A DNA stretch of 64,000 bases from Saccharomyces mikatae IFO 1815 (lineage: Eukaryota > Ascomycota > Saccharomycetes > Saccharomycetales > Saccharomycetaceae): NCBI RefSeq assembly GCF_947241705.1, contig NC_079259.1:1054001-1118000 (forward strand). Direction: 5' to 3'. The position numbers and the translations under genes are program-made. The notes under the pieces are model-generated. The model was not told where the DNA came from. It saw nothing but the letters and a program-made list of their open reading frames with translations, and searched no databases. How positions within the stretch are numbered: position 1 is the stretch's first letter; every line of letters begins with the position of its first letter. Shown here piece by piece: positions 52,199 through 63,538 of the stretch.

Positions 52199-55100
52199 AT
52201 GGATTCTACAGGCGCATCTCAGATTGTTGGAGCATTAGATGTCATTTACTCCCCCAAGTCCAATAATTCTCAACGACAAGAAGCTCAAAAATTTTTAGAT
52301 GAAGTAAAATTATGTTCAGAATCTCCTTTTTGGGGATATGAAATTGCATTGCAAAACCCCACTAATTCTATATTGAAATACTTCGGGTTAGGGTTATTAG
52401 ACCATGCAGTGAAGAAAAACTGGAATGATTACGACGAGGAAAAAAGAGTGGCTTTGAGAAAATGGGTCATGGAACTAAATTTTGGCGTGCAGGATTATGA
52501 TACCAGATATATCAAGGAAAAATTAGCCACTCTATGGGTAGAAGTGGCAAAAAGAACATGGGGAGAAGCTCTTAAACAGACAAATCCCACGGAAGAACAA
52601 TTGCTCACATCGTGGGTGGACATGGATAATAACCTCTATGAACTTTGGAACATTAACCAGTCGTCAAGAGAACTAGCATTAATAATTTTCAGAATCCTTT
52701 TTGAAGATGTTTTCTTGTTGGACGATCTAATTGTTTTGAAGAGAATGACCGTTATCCAGCCTTTATGTGTAATGATAGTTTGCCCCATTGAAGTCTTCGC
52801 AATAAAATACAAATTCAGCGATAAGTGGACCAAGTTCAAAGCAAACAAAGAGGGCTGGTTTTCTGTTTGGATTCCCGAATTAAACAACGCATTACAACAA
52901 AATAATTCTGAATATATCATAAGACTTTTAGAAACTCTGAAAACATGTTTAAACTGGCCACTGACTGAAGTTATTGTAAGAAATGATGTGTTGACCTCCT
53001 TGTTGACTTGTCTCTCCAGCAATATCCCGAGAGCACAGTCTATGGCATTAGATTCGATACACATTTTGTTGACGCGTCCCTATAATAACGAGAGTCATTA
53101 TCAAATGACGATAGATCGAGTATTCGATAATATGGACTTGTTAGATAGCGTTTATGAAAGTTTACTGTTCGATCCCACTGATGATATAGACGAAACAAAG
53201 TATCCTATAATAAAAAAGTTCGTGGATATGATCAGCTGCCTTTATGTTTGCGTCCCTAAGATCAAGGAAACAAATGGACAAATTAACAAATACTTTAAGC
53301 TTGTATTAAAGACAACCTATAATCCAAGCTTAATCGTAAGCGGATTAACGTTGGATCTATGGTGTACTTGTCTTCGAAACGACGAATACTTGCCCAAACT
53401 GGAAAAATATGTTGTTCCTGACTTGCTACAGTTTGCTGCAGACGCTTTGATATATTATGAACAGATTGAGGGTCATATTTCCAAAAAATTTGCCGAGATT
53501 GATTTTCAATCCAAGTCCGAATTTCAAACATTCTGTTCAACTTATAGGAAAAGAATAAGAGACATCATTAGGCTGATTTCGTGTGTGGAATTGGACCTCA
53601 CTTATGATTGGTTAAACAATAGATTAAATAATTATTTCAGTTCTCCCTTTGGTCAGCAGGTCCTAAGTTCTACATTTTTGGACCATAAATTAGAACCATA
53701 TCTTGGTGCACTGTCTCAGTATATGATTGTGGAATGTTTTATCAATGGTTGTATAAGATGGAAGATCTGGTATCCAACAGGGGATGATTATGATGAGAAA
53801 TTGGAGTCCATTTTACAGAAACTGGAAATTTTATCAAACCAATTAATTGCATTAAATTTAAGAGAACCACTATTATTGAAGAAACAGATTCAAAATTTCG
53901 CACTTTTTTTGACCATGTTAAAGGATAACGTCCTTTTCACACTTTTAGAAAAAATCATAACAAGTGCCACAATGGATTATCCAGAAATCAATTTGGAAGA
54001 AAGAGGCGCTGAGTCAGACGCAGTTAGAGACTTGAGGTATGCTTGCGGTATAGAACTGAATAGAATGGCTTTATTAATGCCTGAATCGCTGAAAAAAATA
54101 TACCCAGACCTAGAAAATGTCATTGCAAGAATAATGCCCAACTTATCTTACCATGAAAAAATCTCGTTTAAATCGTTCTTATTGATCATTGTGTTAAAAT
54201 CTTCACTAGATATGAAAGAGGAAAGGTTTGCTAGTATTGTGGATCCAGAACTTTTGGCCTGGTCTGATAAAACTACAGTGGTCGGTCTTTCTGATTTGCA
54301 TTGGTTCATGGAACGTTTAGGTATTGTTCAAATTGCAGAGTATTTTCAAAGACGTAGTATCAACGAAAACAGCGACCTTCTATCTATTCCAATTGACAAT
54401 GAGGGTAAAGAATTAAAATCTGAATTAACCAAACGTTGGCAAAGTTTATTCCCTGTTCGTGCAACAAGAATGTTCATTCATTATTCAATGCAGAGTATAA
54501 AGACAGATGAAGAATTCAAAATGTTACAAGATTTATGGAAACCCAGAATTGTACCTATCTTACCCTATATTACGAGGTTGTTGTACCAATTACAGTCATA
54601 CCATGATCCAGATAATTGGAAGGGATTGCCTACAGTTGTACAGTCCTTTGTTAAATATTCTACTATTGAAAGATTCTGGGAGGCCGGCGCTTCAAACAAA
54701 TCAAAGGATGAATTTATCGATGAACATATGAAGGCGATGCAAACTCTAAGAGACTTCGCGGACTCTGTAGGACACATTATTAGGTACACAAGAGAATATA
54801 CCCTACTTGTTTTGAGTGCTATATCATCGCTTGGTAGCGTTTTTTACCTTTTGGACGAATCCCCCGATTTACTACTGAACTCTATTGCTATATATAAGAC
54901 AGGTACTAATGAGATAAGTCCCGGTGTTTCCACACATGGCTGGAAACACATATTGAATATAGCTATTCGTCCTATATTGAAAGGTTGTCCAAAAGAATGT
55001 TTGGAGAAATTCATGCCTGCTTTTCTACCAAAATTATTTGAAATTTTAGATGTGCTCCTTTGTCAGAAATGGTCCATGCATATGAATGATATGGACATGA

Positions 55101-55873
55101 ACCCAGTTCCAACTGACGATGATCAGATGACAGAGGAAATTCTGGAAGAAAATTTATTAAGACAACTAACAACAGTTGTTGTCAGAATAGTTATTGACTG
55201 TGTTGGGCAAGGTAATGCCAACCCAAACAGTGCTAAAAGCAGGCTAAACAACCATCAACTGGGGATGAGAAAAATCATATTCAATGATTTAAACACTCTT
55301 GCACTATTTCTGAAACTTTTGAACCACTTAATATCCTTTAAAGACACAAAGTGTTCGTTCAATTCTATCTTAGTAATGAAATGCTGCTTGACCTCCGTTC
55401 TTAATCAAAACAATACTGTTGATGAATATTTTACATTTGAAGTGATGAAGAATTTATTGCTAAACGTATTGTGTAATAGTGCGTTTAAAGATTCTTTCCA
55501 TGAGGCATTGTACGTCTTCACCGTAATATTTCTAACGCTGTGCAAAGAATATCCCTCAGCTAGAGCATTCCTTTTTGAAATTTCAAATGGTTATAATATT
55601 GACGAGCTATACAAAAATCTCAGAAGTGTGGATGAATATAAAACGCAAAGGGCACTAATGATTGATTTTATAGATTGGGTGAAGTCCACGAATGGGAAAG
55701 AAGACAGTAATGTGGACCATGCGGGCGATGAAAGGAAAAGACAAGAGAAGAGAGAAGCCATTCTGAAGAAGGCAAATGAGAGATTGATTAAGAAAAACAA
55801 AGAAAATGGAGACATGCTAGATGATCCTAATATCGAAGATGGTGCTGTGGGTAATCTCTTTGATGACAACTGA
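52199..55873 (+). CDS. MSN5: Msn5, karyopherin (exportin-5 family)
   Basis: A 1224-residue karyopherin-beta, the S. cerevisiae length. Msn5 exports phosphorylated proteins such as Pho4, Far1, Mig1 and Msn2 from the nucleus, and imports RPA. The N-terminal importin-beta domain (Ran binding) covers the first ~110 residues (AQKFLDEVK-type start to HAVKKNWNDYDEEKRVALRKW). The rest is HEAT-like helices typical of exportin-5. The C-terminal tail is basic then acidic (RKRQEKREAILKKANERL... DDN). Confidence 0.97.
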   Translation: MDSTGASQIVGALDVIYSPKSNNSQRQEAQKFLDEVKLCSESPFWGYEIALQNPTNSILKYFGLGLLDHAVKKNWNDYDEEKRVALRKWVMELNFGVQDYDTRYIKEKLATLWVEVAKRTWGEALKQTNPTEEQLLTSWVDMDNNLYELWNINQSSRELALIIFRILFEDVFLLDDLIVLKRMTVIQPLCVMIVCPIEVFAIKYKFSDKWTKFKANKEGWFSVWIPELNNALQQNNSEYIIRLLETLKTCLNWPLTEVIVRNDVLTSLLTCLSSNIPRAQSMALDSIHILLTRPYNNESHYQMTIDRVFDNMDLLDSVYESLLFDPTDDIDETKYPIIKKFVDMISCLYVCVPKIKETNGQINKYFKLVLKTTYNPSLIVSGLTLDLWCTCLRNDEYLPKLEKYVVPDLLQFAADALIYYEQIEGHISKKFAEIDFQSKSEFQTFCSTYRKRIRDIIRLISCVELDLTYDWLNNRLNNYFSSPFGQQVLSSTFLDHKLEPYLGALSQYMIVECFINGCIRWKIWYPTGDDYDEKLESILQKLEILSNQLIALNLREPLLLKKQIQNFALFLTMLKDNVLFTLLEKIITSATMDYPEINLEERGAESDAVRDLRYACGIELNRMALLMPESLKKIYPDLENVIARIMPNLSYHEKISFKSFLLIIVLKSSLDMKEERFASIVDPELLAWSDKTTVVGLSDLHWFMERLGIVQIAEYFQRRSINENSDLLSIPIDNEGKELKSELTKRWQSLFPVRATRMFIHYSMQSIKTDEEFKMLQDLWKPRIVPILPYITRLLYQLQSYHDPDNWKGLPTVVQSFVKYSTIERFWEAGASNKSKDEFIDEHMKAMQTLRDFADSVGHIIRYTREYTLLVLSAISSLGSVFYLLDESPDLLLNSIAIYKTGTNEISPGVSTHGWKHILNIAIRPILKGCPKECLEKFMPAFLPKLFEILDVLLCQKWSMHMNDMDMNPVPTDDDQMTEEILEENLLRQLTTVVVRIVIDCVGQGNANPNSAKSRLNNHQLGMRKIIFNDLNTLALFLKLLNHLISFKDTKCSFNSILVMKCCLTSVLNQNNTVDEYFTFEVMKNLLLNVLCNSAFKDSFHEALYVFTVIFLTLCKEYPSARAFLFEISNGYNIDELYKNLRSVDEYKTQRALMIDFIDWVKSTNGKEDSNVDHAGDERKRQEKREAILKKANERLIKKNKENGDMLDDPNIEDGAVGNLFDDN

Positions 55874-56121
55874 AAAATTGGCACCATATATACGTACATG
55901 TATAGACGAGATTAGAGAAATTAATATATATCCGAATTGTACTGAAAATTGTAACTATTGTGAAAAAAAATATCTTTTGTTTAAAACATACTTGGAGTGA
56001 AGTTTTTCTAGGAAAGTCGAAAATTGATAAATATGAATATAATTGAGCAGTCTGAACAAGGTATCCTTGAGTTCGTTTTTCAAACTTCTTCACCTTTTCG
56101 GATACACGCAAACCAACGGTG

Positions 56122-57087
56122 ATGAGAATAATGTATAAGAGGCAAGTGCATAATTCAACAGCTTTTATACAAAGCCTTGTTGCTAATACTAACACAACAA
56201 GACTAGCCACGCAGTCATCTGTTGAAAGAACTAGAAAAAAAGCTTCAAAGGCAAGTCTAAAAAAGAAACCTGGTAAATGGCCAAAAGAAAAGATTCCGGA
56301 CTGGCTTGAATTGAACGATACTTTTAACAAACATTATAGAAAGCCAACTAACTTTGATTTAAATAAAGTTAACCGATTTTTTAATAATGCAAAAGTAAAA
56401 TTTGAATGGTGTGTATCTAAATTTGATGACATACCTGGTCAAAAAAGGAAAGACTCCTCTTTGCATCAGGAATCTGACAATGACATATCAAGAAAATATG
56501 AACGTGAAAACATCAAACACACTACATCGATCAATTCTTCGCCAGAAGTAATATTTCTCGGAGGAACAAATGTAGGGAAATCTTCTATTTTGAATAATAT
56601 AACTACCTCACGTGTAAGCAGAGATTTGGGAAGCCTTGCAAGAGTGTCTAAGACGACAGGCTTTACGAAAACTCTCAACTGCTACAATGTGGGGAATAGA
56701 CTTAAAATGATTGACTCACCTGGGTATGGCTTTGGAAGCAGTAAAGGTCAGGGAAATGTCACTTTACAATATCTCTTGGAGAGAGAAGAACTTGTTAGGT
56801 GTTTTCTCTTACTCGCTGGCGATAAGGACATAAATGCCACAGATAATATGATAATTCAATACATCCATGATCACAGAATCCCTTTTGAAGTCGTTTTTAC
56901 GAAAATGGACAAAGTTAGAGACTTAGATAAGTTTAAGAAGAAGGTTACCTCTTCAGGTTTAATGGACCTTCCAGCTCTCCCCAAACTTATATTTACGAAC
57001 TCGCTCACATCCAGTACGTCTCCTAAACGGTTCGGTATAGACTTTCTAAGATATACAATATTTCAAAGTTGTGGCCTGATTTCATGA
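56122..57087 (+). CDS. MRX8: Mrx8, mitochondrial EngB-type GTPase
   Basis: A 321-residue P-loop GTPase of the YihA/EngB family, which in bacteria acts in large-subunit ribosome assembly. In S. cerevisiae Mrx8 is mitochondrial and linked to the mitochondrial gene expression machinery. The first ATG in frame is at 56122 (MRIMYKRQ); a second at 56131 is possible. A basic N-terminal presequence precedes the G domain: G1 GGTNVGKSS near 146-154, G3 DSPGYG near 197-202, G4 TKMDK near 260. An in-frame GTG just upstream is ignored. Confidence 0.94.
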   Translation: MRIMYKRQVHNSTAFIQSLVANTNTTRLATQSSVERTRKKASKASLKKKPGKWPKEKIPDWLELNDTFNKHYRKPTNFDLNKVNRFFNNAKVKFEWCVSKFDDIPGQKRKDSSLHQESDNDISRKYERENIKHTTSINSSPEVIFLGGTNVGKSSILNNITTSRVSRDLGSLARVSKTTGFTKTLNCYNVGNRLKMIDSPGYGFGSSKGQGNVTLQYLLEREELVRCFLLLAGDKDINATDNMIIQYIHDHRIPFEVVFTKMDKVRDLDKFKKKVTSSGLMDLPALPKLIFTNSLTSSTSPKRFGIDFLRYTIFQSCGLIS

Positions 57088-57091
57088 CCAA

Positions 57092-57112
57092 ATATATATA
57101 TATATATATATG
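57092..57112. repeat. (AT)n microsatellite
   Basis: About ten AT units, starting four bases after the MRX8 stop. Confidence 0.85.
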
Positions 57113-57369
57113 TAAAAATAATTGTTGAATGCATTTCAAGTTTGATGTAAGGCCTTTGTGTAAACAGGTAACATGACATGCGATGAGGCTCAACCACTCT
57201 TGACCTTTTTCTTATTTCGATCGATATTCTGCGAAGCTCCGTGATGGCAACATTAAATTGGAAAAAAAAAGCGAAAAGAGCTGAAACTTGGAAACTGCAA
57301 TAAGGGTATTTCGTACCAAGCAATCGTAAGGGAGCATTTACAGCAGTACATTCAGGTGTTTGAAGATAG

Positions 57370-58236
<867 letters not shown>

Positions 58237-58264
58237 GGTAATTTGAATCTTATGTAGAAAAGCT

Positions 58265-58272
58265 TGTAAATA
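58265..58272 (+). other. Puf3 RNA-binding motif in MRPS28 3' UTR
   Basis: TGTAAATA with C at -2 (58263), 29 nt past the stop. Full match to the Puf3 consensus. Confidence 0.7.
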
Positions 58273-58458
58273 AGAGATCGTCATATTCTTTTCTTTTCTT
58301 TTCTATTCACCCTATTTCCTTTGTAATATACGAATCAATTATTATTTTCATGTTGATCTGCTTCATTTTTTAGAAAGGTCTTAGTAAAATGCATTAAGTT
58401 TACGGCTACGTATACCATATTAAAAAAAGAAGAAAAAAATGGGAATATATATTTCTGG

Positions 58459-60546
58459 CTAGGCTCCTAAAAGCGCTGTATTTTCGTCTGGATCATCCGA
58501 GTCTGTTAAATATTCGTCACTATCCACTTCATCGTCTTCAGTTTCCTTCAAAATTTCAGCGTAGCTCATAATTTTGTCCCAATCAGGGAAAAGTACGTAA
58601 TAAGCCTCGATCAACCCAATTAATAGCATAGCGCTTCCAATACCAATCCAAAGCCCATACAATTTCATGTCGAAGAACCAACTTAGGATCAACGCTAAGG
58701 GGATTCCAAATAGATAGTACGCCATAAGGTTTACTATACTTCCTAAGGATTGCATACCTTGACCTCTTAGGCACGACCCAGCAACAGCATTAAGTGAATC
58801 AAAATTCTGCACAACACCTACCAAGGGCAATACTTGGGCAACTAATTTGATGACTTCAGGATCTTTCGAGTATATGTTGGCAATTAAATTACGCCCAAAT
58901 ACCAATATGCAGCAATTAGTGAACCCTGCAACAAATGAGAACGACAGACCAACTTGAGAAGAGATGTGCGCATAATCAGTCCTCTTTGCGCCAATGAAGT
59001 TGGCTATTCTTGTAGATGTGGATATTCCGATTGCAAAGGGTACCATGTAAAGTAATGCTGCCATGGTAGATACTGCAGATTGAGCAGCTAAATAACTTAC
59101 ACCATAATATGCACTAAATAACGTCAGCAGTTCATATGATAGTTCTTCAGCTTCTAACATTATAATACCTGAGAAGGCCAAATGACCCAAATCCTTCCAA
59201 TGGGTGAAAGCCTTTTTTGAAAATCCACCCCAGCATTTTCTTCCTTCAATATGCAGCACATAAAGTAATAGTAAAAAAAACATCAGCCAGAAATTTAATA
59301 CCACAGCAATTGCGGCCCCAATGAACCCAACACCAATGTACTTATTCCAAACAAGAGTATAACTGACTAATACGTTCAAAGGAGCGCATATCGTTAGGAC
59401 ATAGATGCCTGCATCGAATATACCTTGAGCTTGTAAGAATCGTTTTAAATTCTCAAAAAAAATGTACGCTGGCGCTCCCAGTATCAGTACTTTTAAAAAT
59501 CGAGACGTTAAGTTGATTAATTCTTTCTCAGGAATGATATAAGAAAGAAGAGGTTCAGAATACCACCACATAAATGCAAAAGGTATATATATGACTAATG
59601 AAAACGCAATGCAACGTTGAAGGTGAACTCCGACACTATAAAACCTTCCAGAGCCATATGCTTGAGGGCACAGAGTATCCAGACTAGTGGCAATGCCTTC
59701 AAATATTGCTAGTGTTATATTAGAAGTCATAGACGCTAATGACACAGCTGCTAGCTCATTTTTACCTAAATGGCCTACAGTTAGTGAACATACCATAGGA
59801 AAAATCTGTTCTAGTAAAAACGTGAAAATTAAAGGGAAGGAGTAAGATGCTAAAACTTTTGCCTCTGATTTGAAAGTCACATGGCTATGAGCCAATTCGG
59901 CAAGCGCCTCTGAATCGTTCTCATTGAGTTCTTGATAAATTGTGGGGATAGAGCCCCGACTAGTTACAGATACGAATGATGGCCGTCTACGGTGCGAAGC
60001 ATTTTTAGCGTCCATTGCCGTGCTTTGTATCAATTTTTGTTTCTGAGCTTGGAGTCTATTCATGAATTCATCATATTCCAGTTCTCTTCCAGAATGTTCC
60101 TGTACTCCATCTGGTGTATTTCTGCCACTTGCATCCTCATTATCAGAGTTGTATACTGATGAGTATCGTCTTTCATGTTCATGTAGAATCCAATCAACAT
60201 CTTGTAGTGAAAGATCGGGAGTTTCTGAGACCCTTGAGGGTAGAGAAATAGTTCTGCTTAGTTCGCCATCTTCTTCGTCATGATAGTATAGGTCAGGTTC
60301 TTCTTCAATATTACCCAGGTACGGACTTGGCTCATGGACATTACTTCCGAAATCGTTTGTTAAAGATCTAAAGCTTCGCTGATCATTGTTACTCTTTCTT
60401 GCACGAAATTTTCGCACCAGAGGATTCTTCTTGTTGGGAGGAAGAAAACCCAACGATATCCTCCTGTGGGTGTTCCCAATACCCATACCATTCGTTCGGA
60501 GAGAAGGATGCACTTCCGAAAGTGTCTTCGACAAAATCCCGGTCAT
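58459..60546 (-). CDS. YDR338C: MATE-family transporter (YDR338C homologue)
   Basis: A 695-residue multidrug and toxic compound extrusion family protein. Its substrate is unknown to me. A long cytosolic N-terminus (1-235; acidic, Ser-rich) precedes about 12 membrane segments between ~240 and ~660. MATE-like features include the first-helix region LIFTFLLEQIFPMVCSLTVG (the position of the family's Q/N-rich opening), DTLCPQAYGSG in helix 3 (near 325), and the matching second-half block LLYMVPFAIGISTSTRIANFIGAKR (near 520). The acidic C-terminus ends DENTALLGA, which contains a possible dileucine-type sorting signal. S. cerevisiae also has the paralogue ERC1. Confidence 0.94.
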   Translation of the reverse strand: MTGILSKTLSEVHPSLRTNGMGIGNTHRRISLGFLPPNKKNPLVRKFRARKSNNDQRSFRSLTNDFGSNVHEPSPYLGNIEEEPDLYYHDEEDGELSRTISLPSRVSETPDLSLQDVDWILHEHERRYSSVYNSDNEDASGRNTPDGVQEHSGRELEYDEFMNRLQAQKQKLIQSTAMDAKNASHRRRPSFVSVTSRGSIPTIYQELNENDSEALAELAHSHVTFKSEAKVLASYSFPLIFTFLLEQIFPMVCSLTVGHLGKNELAAVSLASMTSNITLAIFEGIATSLDTLCPQAYGSGRFYSVGVHLQRCIAFSLVIYIPFAFMWWYSEPLLSYIIPEKELINLTSRFLKVLILGAPAYIFFENLKRFLQAQGIFDAGIYVLTICAPLNVLVSYTLVWNKYIGVGFIGAAIAVVLNFWLMFFLLLLYVLHIEGRKCWGGFSKKAFTHWKDLGHLAFSGIIMLEAEELSYELLTLFSAYYGVSYLAAQSAVSTMAALLYMVPFAIGISTSTRIANFIGAKRTDYAHISSQVGLSFSFVAGFTNCCILVFGRNLIANIYSKDPEVIKLVAQVLPLVGVVQNFDSLNAVAGSCLRGQGMQSLGSIVNLMAYYLFGIPLALILSWFFDMKLYGLWIGIGSAMLLIGLIEAYYVLFPDWDKIMSYAEILKETEDDEVDSDEYLTDSDDPDENTALLGA

Positions 60547-61044
60547 TGTTTTACCTTTTCTTCTTTTTTCAACCTACCAATTTATTCGTATAGCGGTTAA
60601 TGTTATACGTGTAACTTATTTAGCTTATATATTGGTGTTTTCTCAGTAGAAGAATTACTCTGCTTATACAAAATTGCAATCAACTTTTGTCCCTTTACCT
60701 GCGCGAAATAGAAAACTTCCTTGATGAAATATTCTATATCACATGGAAAGTATGAAAGAGGAATAGAAAGCTGGTATTGATATTGTGAGGAAGCGCTGGA
60801 TGGTATCGTTTACAGCTTCTATTAGAGATGCCCCTGGTGCTTATTTTCTTCTATTGTGTTTTGTGTTGCAGAGTGGCTACAAACTAACTGGTCCTGAAAG
60901 AAATAAAAATATCATTAAAGTTCACAGATCATTTAGAAAACCATTTCACCTCTTTGTGAGTCCAATAAGTTGTTATTATAAAATTACTATACATATAAAC
61001 CAAGATCATTGCACTATCTACTTGAGTAGCAAATACACAATAGT
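60547..61044. other. Upstream region of the MATE gene and FCF1 3' side
   Basis: A 498-bp gap. A forward open frame at 60785-61048 has no ATG at its start and overlaps the FCF1 stop; in S. cerevisiae the same place holds a dubious ORF. No supported feature. Confidence 0.5.
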
Positions 61045-61614
61045 TTAAAACACATCTGGCAGTTTTTCAATGACGTATGCATGACCCCCCACACTCATTA
61101 AAGGTATACCAGGGATTTTTCTAATTCTCTGCTTTAAACCAGCATCATTTGTAGCTACAATATAACATTTATGTTGTAAAACTCTATGCACCAAACAATC
61201 ATCCGCATATGTACCCTTGTGCGAGCAGCTAAGTCTCTTTATTCTTGGATCACGAGCCAACTTTAAGGCGATACGGTACTTGGGACCCAATTTTTCCAAC
61301 TCTGCCATCACACAATCAGTAATTAATGGGTTACATTTTGCGAGTAGGCAATCCATCATGCCTCTAACAATATCTACTTTCTTCTGGATGGAAAAATTTA
61401 TGAAATTGGTATCTATTAGCACTTGATAAGGTGGCTTTATGGCTTCATTGTACTGAAAGAAAAGTGCACTTGATACTTGTGGTATGTTTCTGGTTAACTC
61501 AGGGTCTTCTTTATCTTTAATGTTTTCTTGATTTTTCTTCAATCTTTGGTCTTTCTTGGTGTTCAAAGTTCTTTTTACCAAACCAAACTTTCTTGTTTTC
61601 TTAGCTTTACCCAT
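61045..61614 (-). CDS. FCF1: Fcf1, PIN-domain SSU processome protein
   Basis: A 189-residue nucleolar protein, same length as in S. cerevisiae. Fcf1 is needed for early cleavages (A0, A1, A2) of pre-18S rRNA. A basic N-terminus (KKTRKFGLVKRTLNTKKD) precedes a PIN domain with acidic metal-site residues visible at Asp68 (LIDTNF), Glu105 (AELEKLG), Asp138/139 (YADDC) and Asp157 (ATNDAGLKQR). An exact RRPE lies about 106 bp upstream. Confidence 0.97.
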   Translation of the reverse strand: MGKAKKTRKFGLVKRTLNTKKDQRLKKNQENIKDKEDPELTRNIPQVSSALFFQYNEAIKPPYQVLIDTNFINFSIQKKVDIVRGMMDCLLAKCNPLITDCVMAELEKLGPKYRIALKLARDPRIKRLSCSHKGTYADDCLVHRVLQHKCYIVATNDAGLKQRIRKIPGIPLMSVGGHAYVIEKLPDVF

Positions 61615-61921
61615 ACTTAACTATAGTCGCAGTATCTATTATCTTTGGAATCAAAGTTATTTTATGATAATGAGAAGAGATGCTTATTAAATAGGCATTG
61701 TTCAAGAATAGTTTAATACTGAAAAATTTTAACCGTCAATCGTGATGATTTAGAAAATATGTAAAACATCTTGTTACATCTTCTAGTGGTGATTGGAATT
61801 TACATGATTTTTGAAACAATTGTTAGGCCAATAAGAAGTTTGATGGTAATAATGTATATTCTGACATTATATGTTGGTCGAATATGAACAAAAAATACTG
61901 AATGTCTGATAGTAAAAATAA
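61615..61921. other. FCF1 upstream region
   Basis: A 307-bp gap between FCF1 and the tRNA-Ser 3' end. It holds the RRPE at 61720-61730 and an A5 tract near 61914-61918 that is the tRNA terminator on the transcribed strand. Confidence 0.6.
61720..61730 (+). promoter_or_regulatory. RRPE element upstream of FCF1
   Basis: TGAAAAATTTT is an exact RRPE core, as expected for a ribosome-biogenesis promoter. No PAC site was found beside it. Confidence 0.7.
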
Positions 61922-62022
61922 CGTCACAGACAGGATTCGAACCTGCGCAGGTAAAACCCAATGCCTAATTGCTTTTCGGAGGAAATAGCAGGGCATCGCC
62001 TTAACCACTCGGCCACTGGGAC
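61922..62022 (-). tRNA. tS(GCU): tRNA-Ser(GCU) with intron
   Basis: The reverse strand reads GTCCCAGTGGCCGAGTGG..., a class II tRNA with a long variable arm and anticodon GCT at 61987-61989. The 19-nt intron follows position 37 (61967-61985), leaving an 82-nt tRNA. The B box GGTTCGAATCC is intact. It matches S. cerevisiae tS(GCU), which also has a 19-nt intron. A T5 terminator follows. A sigma LTR starts 18 bp upstream of the 5' end. Confidence 0.97.
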
Positions 62023-62039
62023 GAGAACACTACGGGAAG

Positions 62040-62723
62040 TTTTGTATCTTAAGATGAGATACGTCAGTATGACAATACATCATTCTAAACGTTCATAAAA
62101 CACATATGAAACAATCTTATAACGAAACGAACAGATTGAACAACATAAGGTAAAACTCTGCTTTTCCGAGCTGAACTAATCAAATGTATAAATACCTGAA
62201 CAATTAGTTAGATTCGAGATTCCGCGCTTCCACTATTTAGTATAAACCATATCTTATATAATATATAGGATAAGTAACATCCCGTGAATTAAGTTGATAA
62301 GTCGTTTTGACAATAAGTTACTTCCCTAAGTGTTGTAATATAAATCAACTATCATCTACTAACTAGTAGTCATATTACTAGTATATTATCATATACGGTG
62401 TTAGAAGATGACGCAAATGATGAGATATAGTCATCTAAACTAGTGGAAGCTGAAACGCAAGGATTGATAATGTAATAGGATCAATGAATAAGAACATATA
62501 AAACGATGATAATAATGTTTATAGAATTGTGTAGAATTGCAGATTCCCTTTTATGGATTCCTAAATCCCTGAGGAGAACTTCTAGTATATCTACATACTT
62601 AATATTATTGCCTTATAAAAAATGGAATCCCAACAATTACATCAAACTCCACTATTATCTCACTAAGATAGTATATTAGGATTGTCAAGACATCCCGGTA
62701 TTACTCGAGCCCGTAATACAACA
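62040..62723 (+). mobile_element. Solo Ty3 sigma LTR with target-site duplication, split by a delta LTR (fossil)
   Basis: Sigma LTR in two parts (62040-62330 and 62668-62723, about 347 bp in total), ending GCCCGTAATACAACA. Perfect 5-bp duplication GGAAG at 62035-62039 and 62724-62728. The distance to tRNA-Ser (18 bp) is that expected for Ty3 insertion at a polymerase III start. Interrupted once, by the delta at 62331-62662. Otherwise essentially whole as an LTR. Confidence 0.9.
62331..62662 (+). mobile_element. Solo delta LTR with target-site duplication, inside sigma (fossil)
   Basis: A full-length 332-bp Ty1/Ty2-type delta flanked by CTAAG at 62326-62330 and 62663-62667. It lies inside the sigma LTR and so is younger than it. 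Its shared part is almost identical to the truncated delta at 11902-12174. Confidence 0.92.
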
Positions 62724-62816
62724 GGAAGTATCTGTTATTCTATACATTATATACTTCATGCAAACTCGGCCATATGTATATATTTATGCTTGATCTTTAT
62801 TTTCAGTTCCCTTCAG

Positions 62817-62894
62817 TGAGAGAATGGTTAATTTTGAGATAACTGTTGGGATTCCATTGTTGATAAAGGCAATATTATTTGGTATATAGAATTG
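62817..62894 (-). mobile_element. Delta LTR 3' fragment (fossil)
   Basis: About 78 bp of a reverse-strand delta 3' end, joined through a GTTGTTGTT run to the forward delta at 62902. The same joint occurs inverted at 12853-12936. Confidence 0.75.
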
Positions 62895-62901
62895 TTGTTG
62901 T

Positions 62902-63233
62902 TGTTGGAAAGAAAATCAACTACCGTCTATCAACTAGTAGTCATACTACTAGTACATTATCATATACGGTGTTAGAAGATGACATAAGTTATGAGAAGCG
63001 GTCATCGAAATAAGTGGAAGCTGAAATGCAAGGATTGATAATGTAATAGGATAATGACTGACAATATATAAAATGACAATAAAAGCATATACAGAATTAT
63101 GTAGAATTACGAGTTCCAGTTATTGGATTCCTATATCCTCGAGGAAAACTTCTAGTATATCTACATACCTAATATTATTGCCTTATTAAAAAATGGAATC
63201 CCAACAATTACATCAGAATCCACACTTATCTCA
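62902..63233 (+). mobile_element. Full-length solo delta LTR (fossil)
   Basis: A 332-bp forward delta (TGTTGGAAAG...TCTCA). Its first ~260 bp are nearly identical to the delta at 12521-12852; the 3' ends are of different delta types. No 5-bp duplication was found. Confidence 0.88.
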
Positions 63234-63538
63234 GAAGACTTCTCAGAAATTACGCTCTCATTTTTATGTGTTTTAACGATTGAGCAAACGCTATAGTAAT
63301 GTTTAATACTTAATGCTAATTTCTTTAGTTCTATTTTTTTTAATTTCCATAAATAATTCAATAAGAGATTTCGGCCACTTTACGCATACAGTCTGTCAAA
63401 CATGCTTCTATAATCCTTAACTTAATGGGTGCATTGCCCTTAACAAAAAGATGAAAAGGGTTAGATTAATCCTTCTTTATACAACTTACATACGGTTACA
63501 GAAATAGAGTAAACTGAAGATCAGTTAGGTGAACGATG
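63234..63538. other. 3' flank of the arginyl-tRNA synthetase gene
   Basis: A 305-bp region between the last LTR and the YDR341C stop. A/T-rich; nothing recognised. Confidence 0.5.

Noticed and set aside
60785-61048. 87-codon forward open frame between the MATE gene and FCF1
   Set aside because: It has no ATG at its start, overlaps the FCF1 stop, and sits where S. cerevisiae has only a dubious ORF.
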